In this document: piece after piece, positions 1-9,720 of the stretch
Layout: the number at the start of each line of letters is the position of its first letter
How positions within the stretch are numbered: the first letter of the stretch is position 1
The notes under the pieces: generated by a model
What the model was told of the DNA's origin: nothing
What the model saw: the letters and a program-made list of their open reading frames with translations, nothing else
The model's database searches: none
Position numbers and translations under genes: made by a program
Source of the DNA: Trichomonas tenax
Lineage: Eukaryota; Parabasalia; Trichomonadida; Trichomonadidae
Reading direction: 5' to 3'
Length of the DNA stretch: 64,000 bases
NCBI GenBank assembly: GCA_023091735.1
Contig: JALKBU010000037.1
Location: 51,848-115,847, forward strand

Positions 1-507
1 AGCGCAAGTGTTGCATAAATTGAAAAACCAAGTTTCTAAAACTTCCTCGTCGTCAGGATGATCGCCAACAGAGAAAGAGAAGACAGGGGCCTGTAAAGCG
101 AGGAAAATATTCATGTCAATCGCATTATTATTTTCTGCTGTTTTCAAAAACCTTTCTGAGAGAGCATTTAAGAGTTCGGCTGCAACCATTTTAGCTTTGA
201 ACTCATTGATGAATAACAAAAAGTTAATAATTTCAACTGTAGTGTTCAAACGAATATTGATTTCGACGAATGCCCAATCTAAGACGAATTTGATGATGAT
301 TTTGATGATTAAATTCGTATTTTCAGGTGTAAGTATTGGTTTTAATTGGGAAACAGCTGTTCTAAACCAAAATTCGCCATTTAATTCATCAGCGTGCTCA
401 GATTGCGCCAATTTTTCTTCAAGGGCCTTCCCAAGGGCCTCGAGGTCACTTATCTCCTTAAGAGACGCGACGTTTTGCTGCCAAAGCTTTTCAAACTCGT
501 GGCTCAT
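1..507 (-). CDS. Unidentified protein, 5' part only (runs off left edge)
   Basis: Reading the minus strand from an ATG at 507 gives 169 uninterrupted codons to the edge of the window, so this is the N-terminal part of a longer gene. The protein starts MSHEFEKLWQ, has an acidic, charged first 45 residues, then looks wholly alpha-helical, with amphipathic stretches near residues 52-85 and 90-125 and an acidic patch HPDDEE near 150. The helical-repeat look would suit a scaffold such as a PCI or HEAT type, but I recognise no diagnostic motif and do not assign a function. An overlapping plus-strand open frame over the same bases has no comparable protein character. The gene is divergent from the beta-helix pseudogene that starts near 579. 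Confidence 0.6.
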   Translation of the reverse strand, partial: MSHEFEKLWQQNVASLKEISDLEALGKALEEKLAQSEHADELNGEFWFRTAVSQLKPILTPENTNLIIKIIIKFVLDWAFVEINIRLNTTVEIINFLLFINEFKAKMVAAELLNALSERFLKTAENNNAIDMNIFLALQAPVFSFSVGDHPDDEEVLETWFFNLCNTCA

Positions 508-531
508 TTTAAAAATCACTTTTATTGGCTC

Positions 532-549
532 CACTTTTTACAAAAAGTG
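532..549. repeat. Short perfect inverted repeat
   Basis: CACTTTTT, a 2-nt centre AC, then AAAAAGTG: 8-bp arms lying between the divergent gene fragment (start 507) and the beta-helix pseudogene. It could be a hairpin or a dyad operator; function is unknown. Confidence 0.5.
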
Positions 550-578
550 TCACTTACATTCGGTGCTCATAAAGATCA

Positions 579-1211
579 TTGAATATCATTCAAGATGCAG
601 TATTTCAGGACCTTGTTTACTCGGTACAAGGCAGAGCTGTTGTGTTTCGAAATTCAGGCCAAGAGCATTTAATTATTCGATGCACATTTAATAATTTAAC
701 AGACACTGCTTCAGGAACTTCATCCGCAAGAATTGAAGTGAAAACATCTGGTGCAGCTATTTTTCTTGATAATATTAAATCAGCTACTCTCAAATCATCG
801 ACTTTTTTGAATATTATTGGTCTAGATATTGGCCAAGCAGTTTATATTTGTGGACCTTCAAAAATCAATCCATCTGTTGATATGAATAGCCTATCACGGT
901 GTGGATATCCTCAACAGTATTCATCCACTATTTTGATAGATAGAGCTGATCCTCTTATGAATGATATAAATTCAAGTTTGCATAAATGCAATAGCTTTAT
1001 TGGAGATAACGTCGTAGGATTATTACCATATTCAAATATAACGAAATACATGAATATTGTTGGTGATTCATCTGCAGCAGGAATTGACTTTGATTGTCAA
1101 CAAACATCAGTAAATTTATGTCAATACATCGTAATTAAAAATTATTCAAATTCGATCGGAATAAATTTCTTGATGCTTCCATTCATGGAATTCATTTTTG
1201 TTTTCTTATGA
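579..1211 (+). pseudogene. Beta-helix (Pmp-like) surface-protein fragment, copy 1
   Basis: The open frame encodes a beta-helix type protein with short hydrophobic strands and SGAAIFLDNI and STFLNIIG motifs like those of trichomonad Pmp-like surface proteins. No usable start exists: the frame begins at a TTG with a stop codon three codons upstream, and the first in-frame ATG is about 100 codons in. There is no signal peptide and no C-terminal membrane anchor. The reading similarity to copy 2 (1379-2298) stops after about residue 192, where the frame runs out in unrelated residues. Taken together this is a 5'- and 3'-truncated gene copy. A missed upstream exon is an alternative, but no trichomonad 3' splice motif is visible. 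Confidence 0.6.
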
Positions 1212-1378
1212 TATTATTGATGACAATAAAATGTCACATGACGCTCTATAATAATTAATGTTAATAGAATGTTCTATAATGTATTAATGCCTGCTTTTGA
1301 AATAAAATAACCCTCAAAAAGTGACTTATCAAGGTTATTTACGTTTTTTACCAAATTTGCTTTGTTTCATATTATTGA

Positions 1379-2298
1379 TTGAATATAATCAAAAATGTAG
1401 TATTTAAAAATATCTCCACTTCCAAACAAGGTGGAGCGATAGTTGATTCGACATCTGGAAAAAATCATATTATTTATCAATGTTTATTTATTAATATAGT
1501 TAATAAGGCCGTTTTAACTTCATCAGCTAGGAATTTTAATTGGGTATGCGGAGGAGCTATTTTCCTTGATAATATTAATAATGTTTTATATATCAGAATT
1601 GAGTTCCAAGATATTGTTGGTAGTGGCGTTGGTCAATGTATATACTGTTGTGGCTCTTCAAAGTCAGCTGCCGTTATTGATTGCATACCGATGCATAATA
1701 ATAATTTTTTATGTCAAGAAAAAAATGTTACTGTGCAGTTGACAGAACAAACAACAGTGTCAGCAAAGCCAACGCAACTAATTTGTTAAGCACCACTTAT
1801 AATGGTATTATTTTTACAGGATCGCATCCGTATTCCAATATGATGTCATATATTCAAATTTTTGGTAATAAATCTTTTAACAACGCTTGCAGAATAGCGT
1901 TTGATTGCCAATCATCGATAAATAGCATTGGGAACTATATAATACTCAGTGATTTAGTGAGTAGTAATGGAATTGTTTCTACTTTTATTGGAAATTTAAT
2001 AGTGAATAATTTAACATTGTTAAATTGTAAAAGTAGGTTGATTAGAGTTGTTAATGAAGTTCATGATTTTAATTTTTATGATTTGCAAACGTATAATTCT
2101 AATTTAGATTTTAGTAACGCAAAGATAAACAGCCAACAAACTATATCATATACAATTTTATTAAATTATTCGCATTGTAATTTTACAATGTTAATCCTCG
2201 AAACAGAGTTATTTGATATTAAGGCGATGCAGATATACAATTCCCTAACCATTGCCTTCAATGATAAGCAATTGAGATTGAATGATTTAATTTACTAA
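1379..2298 (+). pseudogene. Beta-helix (Pmp-like) surface-protein fragment, copy 2, frameshifted
   Basis: This is a paralogue of the fragment at 579-1211: both begin MNII..VVF/AVF, share SAR...GAIFLDNI in the middle and HPYSN/LPYSN and FDCQ later. Here the frame is broken. The first part (1379-1789) ends at a stop, while the homologous continuation (HPYSNMMSYIQIFGN onward) is in a different frame that overlaps from 1711, so a shift lies at roughly 1750-1790. As in copy 1 there is no ATG at the start (TTG, with a TGA just before). Asn-rich strands continue to 2298. There is no membrane anchor. It is a degenerate tandem duplicate. Confidence 0.65.
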
Positions 2299-3676
2299 AT
2301 GTCAAGAAGTCGATTTCTTATTGAATGATGAATTTGATCGCTTGATGAATTATGGAAAGATAAATATAAAATTGAAATTGAGAATCAGAACTTTTTATCT
2401 TTGGCAGTTGGCTTTGCTTTATGTAAATCAACACATTCTGATCATCTAAGGAATTGTAATTGCTGTTTTGCCAACAGATCATTTTTGCAATTGATTACAA
2501 ACATCTTTAAACGATTTTAATCATAATCAAAAATTTATCAAATGGTGCACGATTTTATTCATATTTTTAATGTATTTTCAATCACTGCTGTCACAAAACA
2601 TCTTTACCCATATCATATTGATGAATTTTATATCCCGCAATTATGATAAAACGATTGATCAAGTGTTAATGATTGATGCGATGTCATAATGAAGATTGAT
2701 TGATGTGATTTCATAACAAATGTACAGATGATATCTCAATGATGATAAAATATAATTCATTTTTGCTAGTTTTCCATGTGAATACTAACAAACGCAAGGA
2801 AAATTAGAAAAGCACCTGATGGAATGTTTATATTGAAAGTGGCCTTTATAAAAAGTAATTAATTGCCTCTCCTTGAAGTTTCGTGTACAAAGTGTTTTTT
2901 GTAAGTTCAAGTGTGATTTCTTTGATACATGTATGTGCTTGGATTTTCAGTTGAATTTAATTTGAAATGTATATTAATGGAATTATTTCAACCACATGAA
3001 TTTTTTAAGTTAAAGATTCTGAAAGAATTTGTATTGTTCTGTAACACTCTTAAATTATTTCATAGTTGCGACAGCGAATAACATTTTGTAAATGAACTAA
3101 TTTGAAAATAAAATATGTATTTTATTGAGCGCAATAAGAAATTTCATTCGCCCTTTTATAATGACATAAAAAATATGTTTCATTCTCCATGAACAGTTGC
3201 ATTTAAAGAATCATGTCTCTGCAAGTTTAGATCGTTTTTTAAAAATGAATTTCATTATGAAACTTTCAATTTGCTATTGATGGTACCTGCAACTTGAAAA
3301 CACTCACGAAGCTATAAATAGGTGCCTGTAGATTTCTTCTATGAAGTGGATGAATAACCTATTTGAAAAGCGAGATAACCCCGAATTTTGAAATTAAGTT
3401 TAAAAACTAAATCATTTTGATTTGGCATATGAGGTATAAATGAGCGTATTAATCAAGAAGTGATCTCATATGTTTTCGTATAAATATATTTACAATAAGC
3501 AAGGTTTTGAAGATTTTTTGTTTGATGTGATTTCCCTCATTAACATTTTAATCCCCTGCAATTTGCACTCCCTATTTTATAATGCCAGACCCTAATTAAC
3601 CCCTAAGCTAAAAATTAAACCCCTGATATCACAGGCAAAAAAAATCTCTTTTTAGGTGGAAAGTAATTTTTTACAG
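2299..3676. other. Intergenic, AT-rich
   Basis: No open frame with protein character and no recognised RNA gene. The sequence is rich in TGATGA/TTGATT-like words between about 2300 and 2750. The last 200 bp carry C-runs (ACCCCTGA, AACCCCT) just before the E2F gene. No GCGGTTT box was found upstream of the E2F start. Confidence 0.4.
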
Positions 3677-4225
3677 ATGGCTGAATCAGGGAAAACAACT
3701 TTGGTCAGCTTAACAAAAGGATTTATATCGATGCTTGCTTGCTCCAGCACGGGCGAAATTGATTTAGTTGACGCCGAAACGACGCTTGGAGCTTCCAAAA
3801 GAAGATTATACGACGTCGCTAACGTTTTAGCTGGCGTAGGTCTCGTCGAACGATGCGGAAAGTCTAAGGTACGATGGGTTGGTGATTTAAGCGCCATGGA
3901 TTCAAATGCATCTCAAGTTTCTTTGATCGAGAAGGAAGCTGAGATCGATAAAATGCTTGATCACGTCAACAAGTGCCTCAATGATCTTGCCGCGTCCGAA
4001 TTATTCAAGAATTACGGCTGGGTGTCCGATAAGGATGTATTAGCACTTTCGCCTTCCGATGAGGTAACTTTGTTTGCGCTACGTGGACCGGCGACGCTGG
4101 GAATCTCTGTTAACGGCGGCGATGACGGTGAACCTTATTCATTAGTTTGCACTTGTAAGGATGGCGAAGTTGATTTAGTTTCTATTGGAAAGACAGGAAC
4201 TAACCCGGTACCGATCCCAAAATGA
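3677..4225 (+). CDS. E2F-family transcription factor (compact)
   Basis: A 182-residue protein whose residues 6-69 form an E2F/DP winged helix: LTKGFISML, then GEIDLVDAETTL, the signature RRLYDVANVL (42-51), and VGLVE...SKVRWVG. RRxYD is the DNA-contact signature of E2F proteins. Residues about 80-150 look like the E2F coiled-coil/marked-box pairing region (LNDLAASEL, then DEVTLFALRGPATLGISV). It would bind TTSSCGC-type sites, probably with a DP partner, and control cell-cycle genes; that part is family knowledge. Nothing resembling the C-terminal transactivation or retinoblastoma-binding segment follows, so it may act as a repressor or short E2F. The frame is open from a GTG at 3656; the first ATG is used here. 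It is tail-to-tail with the next gene. Confidence 0.88.
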   Translation: MAESGKTTLVSLTKGFISMLACSSTGEIDLVDAETTLGASKRRLYDVANVLAGVGLVERCGKSKVRWVGDLSAMDSNASQVSLIEKEAEIDKMLDHVNKCLNDLAASELFKNYGWVSDKDVLALSPSDEVTLFALRGPATLGISVNGGDDGEPYSLVCTCKDGEVDLVSIGKTGTNPVPIPK

Positions 4226-4425
4226 TCGATTCTTAATAATTTTGTTTTATATTTTTTGTATTTCTTATTTTCTTTTTGGAATAGATGGATTCATTTTGTG
4301 GATTGTAAACGATTTGATCTAACCCTATAGACTCAAAATAAAAAAATATCTAACTTTTTGATATATTTTGAAATTAAATAAAAACGGATGCAAAATAGAA
4401 TATATACAAACAGTTTATATCAAGA

Positions 4426-5394
4426 TTACATGATTGGAAGCGAATTAATATACTTTTCCCAATCTTTAAATATTCCACCTTCGCCGACAATGTAATTGCC
4501 ACTTGACGCAACGTCAGGAAGATTATATCCTTTGTGTACAACACCGTTCCATACTATTACCAAACAATTCGGCTCATTATCAATATCGAAATATGCAAAG
4601 TTTTCTGTAACCTTTTTGATCTCGTCTGGTGAATACCCAAAGTACAGCCATGGTTTTGTATTAACTGCACACTCTAAAAGTGATTGAATTTTAGACATCA
4701 AAGTTTGTTCTGGTCCAAACGCTAAATAAAACTTGTAGAAGTCGATAAACGTAATGGTGGTTGGATTCGTAGGTGCTAATATCGATTTTATTACTGAAAC
4801 TGAATTTTCGAAACTTTGACCTGGAAGAATATATCTTTTTGCGAGTTTAAGAATAAGGAACTCTGTTCTAACAGAATCTATGCCTATTGTTTCGACAATT
4901 TCTTGCCAAATGTTGATTGCGAGTGTTAAAGTTTCGTTTTTTTGTGATTGATCTGAAGCACCAATTAAAATCGAATCTGCTTTTCTTATTGATTCAACGA
5001 TACTTAATGGAGTTGAATAAACTTGATCCTGTATTTTGAACATATTATCATTATCAGTATCTTCGATTGGATGAACGTCTCTGCGATTAAATCCTTTTCT
5101 AGTCCATGACGTCCATCCAGATTTGTCGTTTTGCGTTTGTGTAAATCCATCATATTTTAGATTTTTGTTTAGCGAGTTAATTTTGAGGTCAAGTAACTGA
5201 CAAACGGTTTTCTTGTGCATTTTGAACTCATCATCGGAAATCCAAGCGAGTCCAAACATATCAACTTTTTCTGGATTCGTATCTGCGTATGATAACAGCA
5301 CGTGGAGCTTCCTCACGAACCTTGCATTGGGATTCTTAGTGCTTCGAAGTTTCAAAATTTCTTGAATATATTCAGGAAGAGTTTCAACACTCAT
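4426..5394 (-). CDS. IBP39-like initiator-binding protein
   Basis: The 322-residue protein has an N-terminal region (about 5-110) with LPEYIQEILKLR, ARFVRKLHVLLSYA, GLAWISDDEF, LNKNLKYDGF and GWTSWTRKGF, which I recognise as the initiator-binding domain (winged helix) of the trichomonad IBP39 family. IBP39 recognises the Inr element at the transcription start site of protein-coding genes in Trichomonas vaginalis. The C-terminal half (about 130-320) has the size of the IBP39 C-domain that contacts RNA polymerase II, but I cannot verify that from motifs. Trichomonads carry several IBD paralogues, so this may be a paralogue rather than the main Inr factor. The ATG at 5394 is the natural start. 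It is divergent from the WD40 gene. Confidence 0.8.
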   Translation of the reverse strand: MSVETLPEYIQEILKLRSTKNPNARFVRKLHVLLSYADTNPEKVDMFGLAWISDDEFKMHKKTVCQLLDLKINSLNKNLKYDGFTQTQNDKSGWTSWTRKGFNRRDVHPIEDTDNDNMFKIQDQVYSTPLSIVESIRKADSILIGASDQSQKNETLTLAINIWQEIVETIGIDSVRTEFLILKLAKRYILPGQSFENSVSVIKSILAPTNPTTITFIDFYKFYLAFGPEQTLMSKIQSLLECAVNTKPWLYFGYSPDEIKKVTENFAYFDIDNEPNCLVIVWNGVVHKGYNLPDVASSGNYIVGEGGIFKDWEKYINSLPIM

Positions 5395-5593
5395 TTTTTT
5401 ATAAAATTTGGCACAATTTTTGATCCGAAAAATATTTTCTCAAATAAAACATAAAAATATAATCTATAATAATAGCTGATTTAAATTTACTAATTTTTAT
5501 TTTTTAATCTTTTCTTTTAAGAGAGAAAAATGGAAAAGAAATAAATTTTTGAGAAAAAAAATTAGTGAATTTTTTTATTGTGCACGTTTAAAA
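5395..5593. promoter_or_regulatory. Divergent intergenic region with a tiny upstream ORF
   Basis: The 199-bp, very AT-rich gap serves the IBP39-like gene (left) and the WD40 gene (right). An ATG at 5530 opens a four-codon frame ending in TAA at 5544. It would act as an upstream ORF only if transcription of the WD40 gene begins before 5530; with typical short trichomonad leaders it would lie outside the mRNA. Confidence 0.3.
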
Positions 5594-7255
5594 ATGTTGC
5601 TGTACTGCGATAACTCGATTAACATATATGATATCGCTCATCCTGCTATTCCAGTTAGCATTGATTTGAATGGGGCGATAGTTTCCTCCATTGATGTTCA
5701 TCCAAAACAGAACAAAATGTATTTTGTCGCAAAGAATGACAAAATTTATGAGTATAATTTCATTTCTAAGGTGATAACTTCGAGCACTACAGAATTAAAT
5801 AACCTCAACAAAATCAAATTGTCGCAAAACGGAAAATATGCAGTAATATCGAATACTGATAACAAAATAGCGATGTATGACATTTCAAACTTCCCAATTA
5901 TTGCTCAGATCAGTTCGCACGGCGGACACACGCACTCTATTACAGCGATTGCCTGTATAGAAGAACCTCCAGCATTTTTCGGAGGCGATTCTAAAGGTAA
6001 AATTAGCAAATTCTTTGTAAATACAGATACACAGGTATCACTTTTGCCTGGATGGACATCAGGAAATGGTCCAATTACAGATCTTGTCTACGATGAAACA
6101 ACAAATTGGTTAATCATCACTACTGTGAAAGGAATTTGGATCCACGATCAATTGCAAACAAGAAGCGTAGACAGAGAGAAACTCAAGAAGCTGCTCACAG
6201 ACGATTTACCGTTTTGTATCGCTGTTTCTCCACAACTTGTTCACACATTCGCGGTCGGATTCAAAAGTGGAAAGTTTAATGTCTACGAGAAGACTGATTT
6301 CGTTCTTAGAGCATCCAAGCAGTTCTCTGGGTCTGTTATCTCTGCGGTCTTCGATAAGCAATGCCAATATTTTGCAGTAGGAATCCAAAATGATTCGATT
6401 TATTGCGTTCAACAGGAACCAGAGAAAACAATACAGATTGGAACAAGCACAAGTGCAATGTGTCCATTTGCCTTCATTCCACCGGATAAAACACTTCCAA
6501 CAAGAGCTGGAAATGATATCACAGACATAGTGTTGACAATAAAGAAGAAAGCAAAAGAAGGAAAAACAGTTTATACCGAAGAAACAACACAATCAACAGT
6601 CACAAAGACAACAACAAAGAAGCCAGCAGTCATCGCACAGCTGAAGCAAGATGCATTAGAGACCCAGCGATCTACAAATGAAAAACCAGAGCCAGCAAGG
6701 AAGTTCATAACGAGAAGAAGACAAAATGTTCAATCCATCGAGAAAAGTGTTGATTCGAATATAAATATGGAAAAACTTGAGCCAAAGGTTGAAAAACAAG
6801 AAATAAAAGAAACAGTTGCTCAGGAGGCAGTTAAAACAGAGAATGCAAGGCCAGAATTCATCAAATTAGGTCCAATCACAACAGATTTACCCCAAACAAA
6901 GCCACAGGAGAAGAAGATACAAGATATAGCACAAACGCCACCAAGGATTCCATCATCTCCTAAATTTAATATCCAAGAAACAGATTTCACAGAGAAAACA
7001 AAGAAACAAACTTCTAAAAAGAAGAAAGAAGAACCTGAAGTTAAGTCTGATGTTTCATATGACTACAGTGATGCAGAAGATGCTGATGGTGAGTGTGATC
7101 AGAAGACAGCCAAAGTTTTGATGCGATTTATGAACGATCGCTTTGAAACAATGAGTCAACAAATCAACACAATATATCTCGATCTCCTGTGCAAGATGAA
7201 AGGTTTAGAGGATAGAATGACCAAGATTGAGAAGTCTGTTGGTTCAAATAAGTGA
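5594..7255 (+). CDS. WD40-repeat protein with disordered linker and C-terminal coiled coil
   Basis: A 553-residue protein. Residues 1 to about 290 are a run of beta-propeller blades (SIDVHPKQNKMYFVA, KLSQNGKYAVIS, SITAIACIEE...FFGGDSKGKISKF, AVGFKSGKFNVYE, SAVFDKQCQYFAVGIQ), consistent with a WD40 propeller though few blades keep the exact WD pair. Residues about 330-510 are Lys/Glu/Thr/Pro-rich and look disordered. The final 40 residues (FMNDRFETMSQQINTIYLDL...) are a short coiled coil, as in proteins that oligomerise through their tail. The layout recalls coronin-like scaffolds but I see no coronin signature, so no specific function is given. The open frame begins at a TTG at 5549; the first ATG is chosen. 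Confidence 0.75.
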   Translation: MLLYCDNSINIYDIAHPAIPVSIDLNGAIVSSIDVHPKQNKMYFVAKNDKIYEYNFISKVITSSTTELNNLNKIKLSQNGKYAVISNTDNKIAMYDISNFPIIAQISSHGGHTHSITAIACIEEPPAFFGGDSKGKISKFFVNTDTQVSLLPGWTSGNGPITDLVYDETTNWLIITTVKGIWIHDQLQTRSVDREKLKKLLTDDLPFCIAVSPQLVHTFAVGFKSGKFNVYEKTDFVLRASKQFSGSVISAVFDKQCQYFAVGIQNDSIYCVQQEPEKTIQIGTSTSAMCPFAFIPPDKTLPTRAGNDITDIVLTIKKKAKEGKTVYTEETTQSTVTKTTTKKPAVIAQLKQDALETQRSTNEKPEPARKFITRRRQNVQSIEKSVDSNINMEKLEPKVEKQEIKETVAQEAVKTENARPEFIKLGPITTDLPQTKPQEKKIQDIAQTPPRIPSSPKFNIQETDFTEKTKKQTSKKKKEEPEVKSDVSYDYSDAEDADGECDQKTAKVLMRFMNDRFETMSQQINTIYLDLLCKMKGLEDRMTKIEKSVGSNK

Positions 7256-7468
7256 AATCTTCTTTTTAGTTTGTCTTTATTCGATGTTAGATTAAAATTA
7301 TATTTATATTCAATGCGCATATAATTTTTCAATAAGATATATGTTGTTAATAAGAAAATACCATAATGAAATGATAAAATATATGAAAAAATGAGGAAAT
7401 ATATATTAAAAATTACAAATCTTCGGGAGTTCTGCTGATGTATAAATCCAGTTTTCCATTATTTTATA

Positions 7469-9160
7469 ATGGCTGAAACTGATGTTGATGTTTTTTGTGG
7501 AATGGCTGAAATTTATTTTTCATTGCGTCCACAGTTGATGGTCAGTGTCATAAAGGAGATACAGGATTTTCCACGCAAGAAATCGTTTAGTTCCGCTTTT
7601 GTCGAATCTTTGCATGCAGATAAAGACTTTAAAAACTTAGTTATTGATACATTCGAAAACAATGTCAAAATGTCAACACGCCGCGTCGCCTCTGTTTGCA
7701 GAAATCTTCACGATTATTTAATTCATTCATATGTGATATTAAAACGCATAAATACACATAACTACGTGATATTTGGACAGGTTGTAAAGCTAATTTGCGA
7801 ATATTTGACCGGGAAAATCGAATACAAAGATGCACACGCGATTTTAATTGCTTTAACAAACAATGTTTCGATCGTTAGATTAATGAATAAGAGCTACATT
7901 TACTCAGATAATACATCGCCGCCCGCAAATGCATTAAATATGCCAGGTCCCAAAGTGATTGAACCATCTCTTCCTTCACAACAACCTGAAGACGAAATTG
8001 GTACACCAGACTATGGTGTTCCAGATGTTATGATAACCAAAGTTGAAAGAAAGCAAATATTTAAACCAGATCCCGATGACGAAGCGAAGAAACATAAAAG
8101 AGAACTCGCGAGTTTGATTTCTATCTCTGACATTGATGTTCCACTCGTTATGGATGAATATCCTGAAATACCGGATCTCAATGCAGAGTTTTCCAACACG
8201 TGCTTCTTGTTAACAGATGTTCATGGAACACAGAAAAATGAAACATGTGGATATTCTTACACAGATAATTTCCATGTTCGCTTTACGCCTGCTTTTGCAA
8301 GTCCAATCATTCAAGATAGATTTAACGTTAACGCAAGATATTCATTCAAAGATTTTGACTTGGAATCGAATCAAGAACAAGAAGATCCTTCAGCAGAGAT
8401 CCTCACAGATCAAATTTTCGAGAAAGATAAATTCGAGCGCGCTTGCTTAGATTTATGCACAGCAGATCATGACTTCAATCTCAGATATGTCATTAGTCAG
8501 TTATATTCAACAAACAATGTAACATATATCATCGATGCGATGGCGAAAGACAAAAGAGTCTTCACTGAAGTTGTTCTTCCAAGAATTCGCGAGAGATATC
8601 TCAGCGAGTGTTTGATTTTCAACCAAAAGATAACAGAAGCTTACTGGCAGCAGATTCCTTTGGCACCACTCGCATTCTCTCCTTTCAAGTATGTTAATGA
8701 TTCGTGGAATTATCTCCTTGACTATGGAAAGCAGAAATGCAAGAAGATCGAAGAAATATGCCAAAGGTTGATTTTCTCGCCATTAGAAACAGCAGCAGAC
8801 AATGGGTATGCAGACAAGAAACTAACCATACCTGAAGTTGAGTTTATAGAGAAGTACATTGCATTCTACAGACTCTGGTTATTCAAGTTTAAGCCACTCT
8901 GTTTCCCTTGCGGTAATTTCGCAATTGCAGCTTTCGCATTTCCATGGGATCTTGCTTTCAACTCATTGCCTGATGAGAAGATTGTTAAGTCTGCTATTTC
9001 AACCTACGACCTTCGTGACCTCAACAAGAAGCTAAACTACGCAATCAAAGATCTCGATGACTATGGAAAGAGATCGAAAGCGATACAAAATGTTGATCAG
9101 ACACAAGTTTATTGGAAGAAAGAAGACGGCAACACAATCAACTTCCATGCGCTTTTATAA
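7469..9160 (+). CDS. Probable compact Sin3-like corepressor
   Basis: A 563-residue protein. In Sin3 the histone-deacetylase interaction domain has a segment FELD...NL.TIR.LE followed by ADIIDGL.KNP...VPIVLKRLK...EW...FNK.W. Here residues about 320-395 read FERACLDL...FNLRYVISQLY, then YIIDAMAKDKRVFTEVVL, then PRIRERYLSECLIFNQKI, the same order and spacing. Residues about 8-65 and 100-150 resemble paired amphipathic helix (PAH) modules (ICEYLTGKIEYKDAHAILI). The C-terminal 150 residues are helical and unassigned. Sin3 is a nuclear scaffold joining DNA-bound factors to deacetylase; this protein would be less than half the usual length. The family call rests on my reading of a divergent pattern and could be wrong. 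Confidence 0.5.
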   Translation: MAETDVDVFCGMAEIYFSLRPQLMVSVIKEIQDFPRKKSFSSAFVESLHADKDFKNLVIDTFENNVKMSTRRVASVCRNLHDYLIHSYVILKRINTHNYVIFGQVVKLICEYLTGKIEYKDAHAILIALTNNVSIVRLMNKSYIYSDNTSPPANALNMPGPKVIEPSLPSQQPEDEIGTPDYGVPDVMITKVERKQIFKPDPDDEAKKHKRELASLISISDIDVPLVMDEYPEIPDLNAEFSNTCFLLTDVHGTQKNETCGYSYTDNFHVRFTPAFASPIIQDRFNVNARYSFKDFDLESNQEQEDPSAEILTDQIFEKDKFERACLDLCTADHDFNLRYVISQLYSTNNVTYIIDAMAKDKRVFTEVVLPRIRERYLSECLIFNQKITEAYWQQIPLAPLAFSPFKYVNDSWNYLLDYGKQKCKKIEEICQRLIFSPLETAADNGYADKKLTIPEVEFIEKYIAFYRLWLFKFKPLCFPCGNFAIAAFAFPWDLAFNSLPDEKIVKSAISTYDLRDLNKKLNYAIKDLDDYGKRSKAIQNVDQTQVYWKKEDGNTINFHALL

Positions 9161-9720
9161 TAAATTTTCTGTTTATTTGTTAATCTAATTCTGTTTATTC
9201 GTCAAAATTAATTCAAATTTAAAATATATTTGCATTATTGATTTAATTATGTGTTACTGAATAAGTGTTATACTCACAACAGCAAAGAAAATGGATTTGT
9301 ATACAATTGACTTCGTTTTTGAGAAAAATTATATCAAAACGTTTATATTGTAAATCAAAGTGAAATCGTATAGCTTTTCGCTTTTGAAGAAGTCACCATA
9401 AATATCAATGCTTAATTTCAAATTTCGAAATATCTTTTTAATATCTCATATTAAACATGCAAACATTGAGTATCTGGCGAGAATTTGAATTGAATACTTA
9501 TTTCGCTGTTATTAAAAGAAAAAATAAATTATGGTAATAAATTATAAGCGATAATGTTGAAATAAATTAGTCAGAATAAGAGTACAATTGGATGCAAAGT
9601 TATTTTTAGTGCTTTTGTCGACCAAGAAAGAGTACAAAACGAGTTTTGCGCAAATCTAAAGATTACCACATTTTTGCGATGCACAACAAATTTCCGTCAA
9701 GCATCGCGAATATGGCACTG
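9161..9720. other. Intergenic, AT-rich
   Basis: No credible gene. The open frame starting at 9646 overlaps the start of the glycosyltransferase pseudogene in another frame. Confidence 0.35.
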
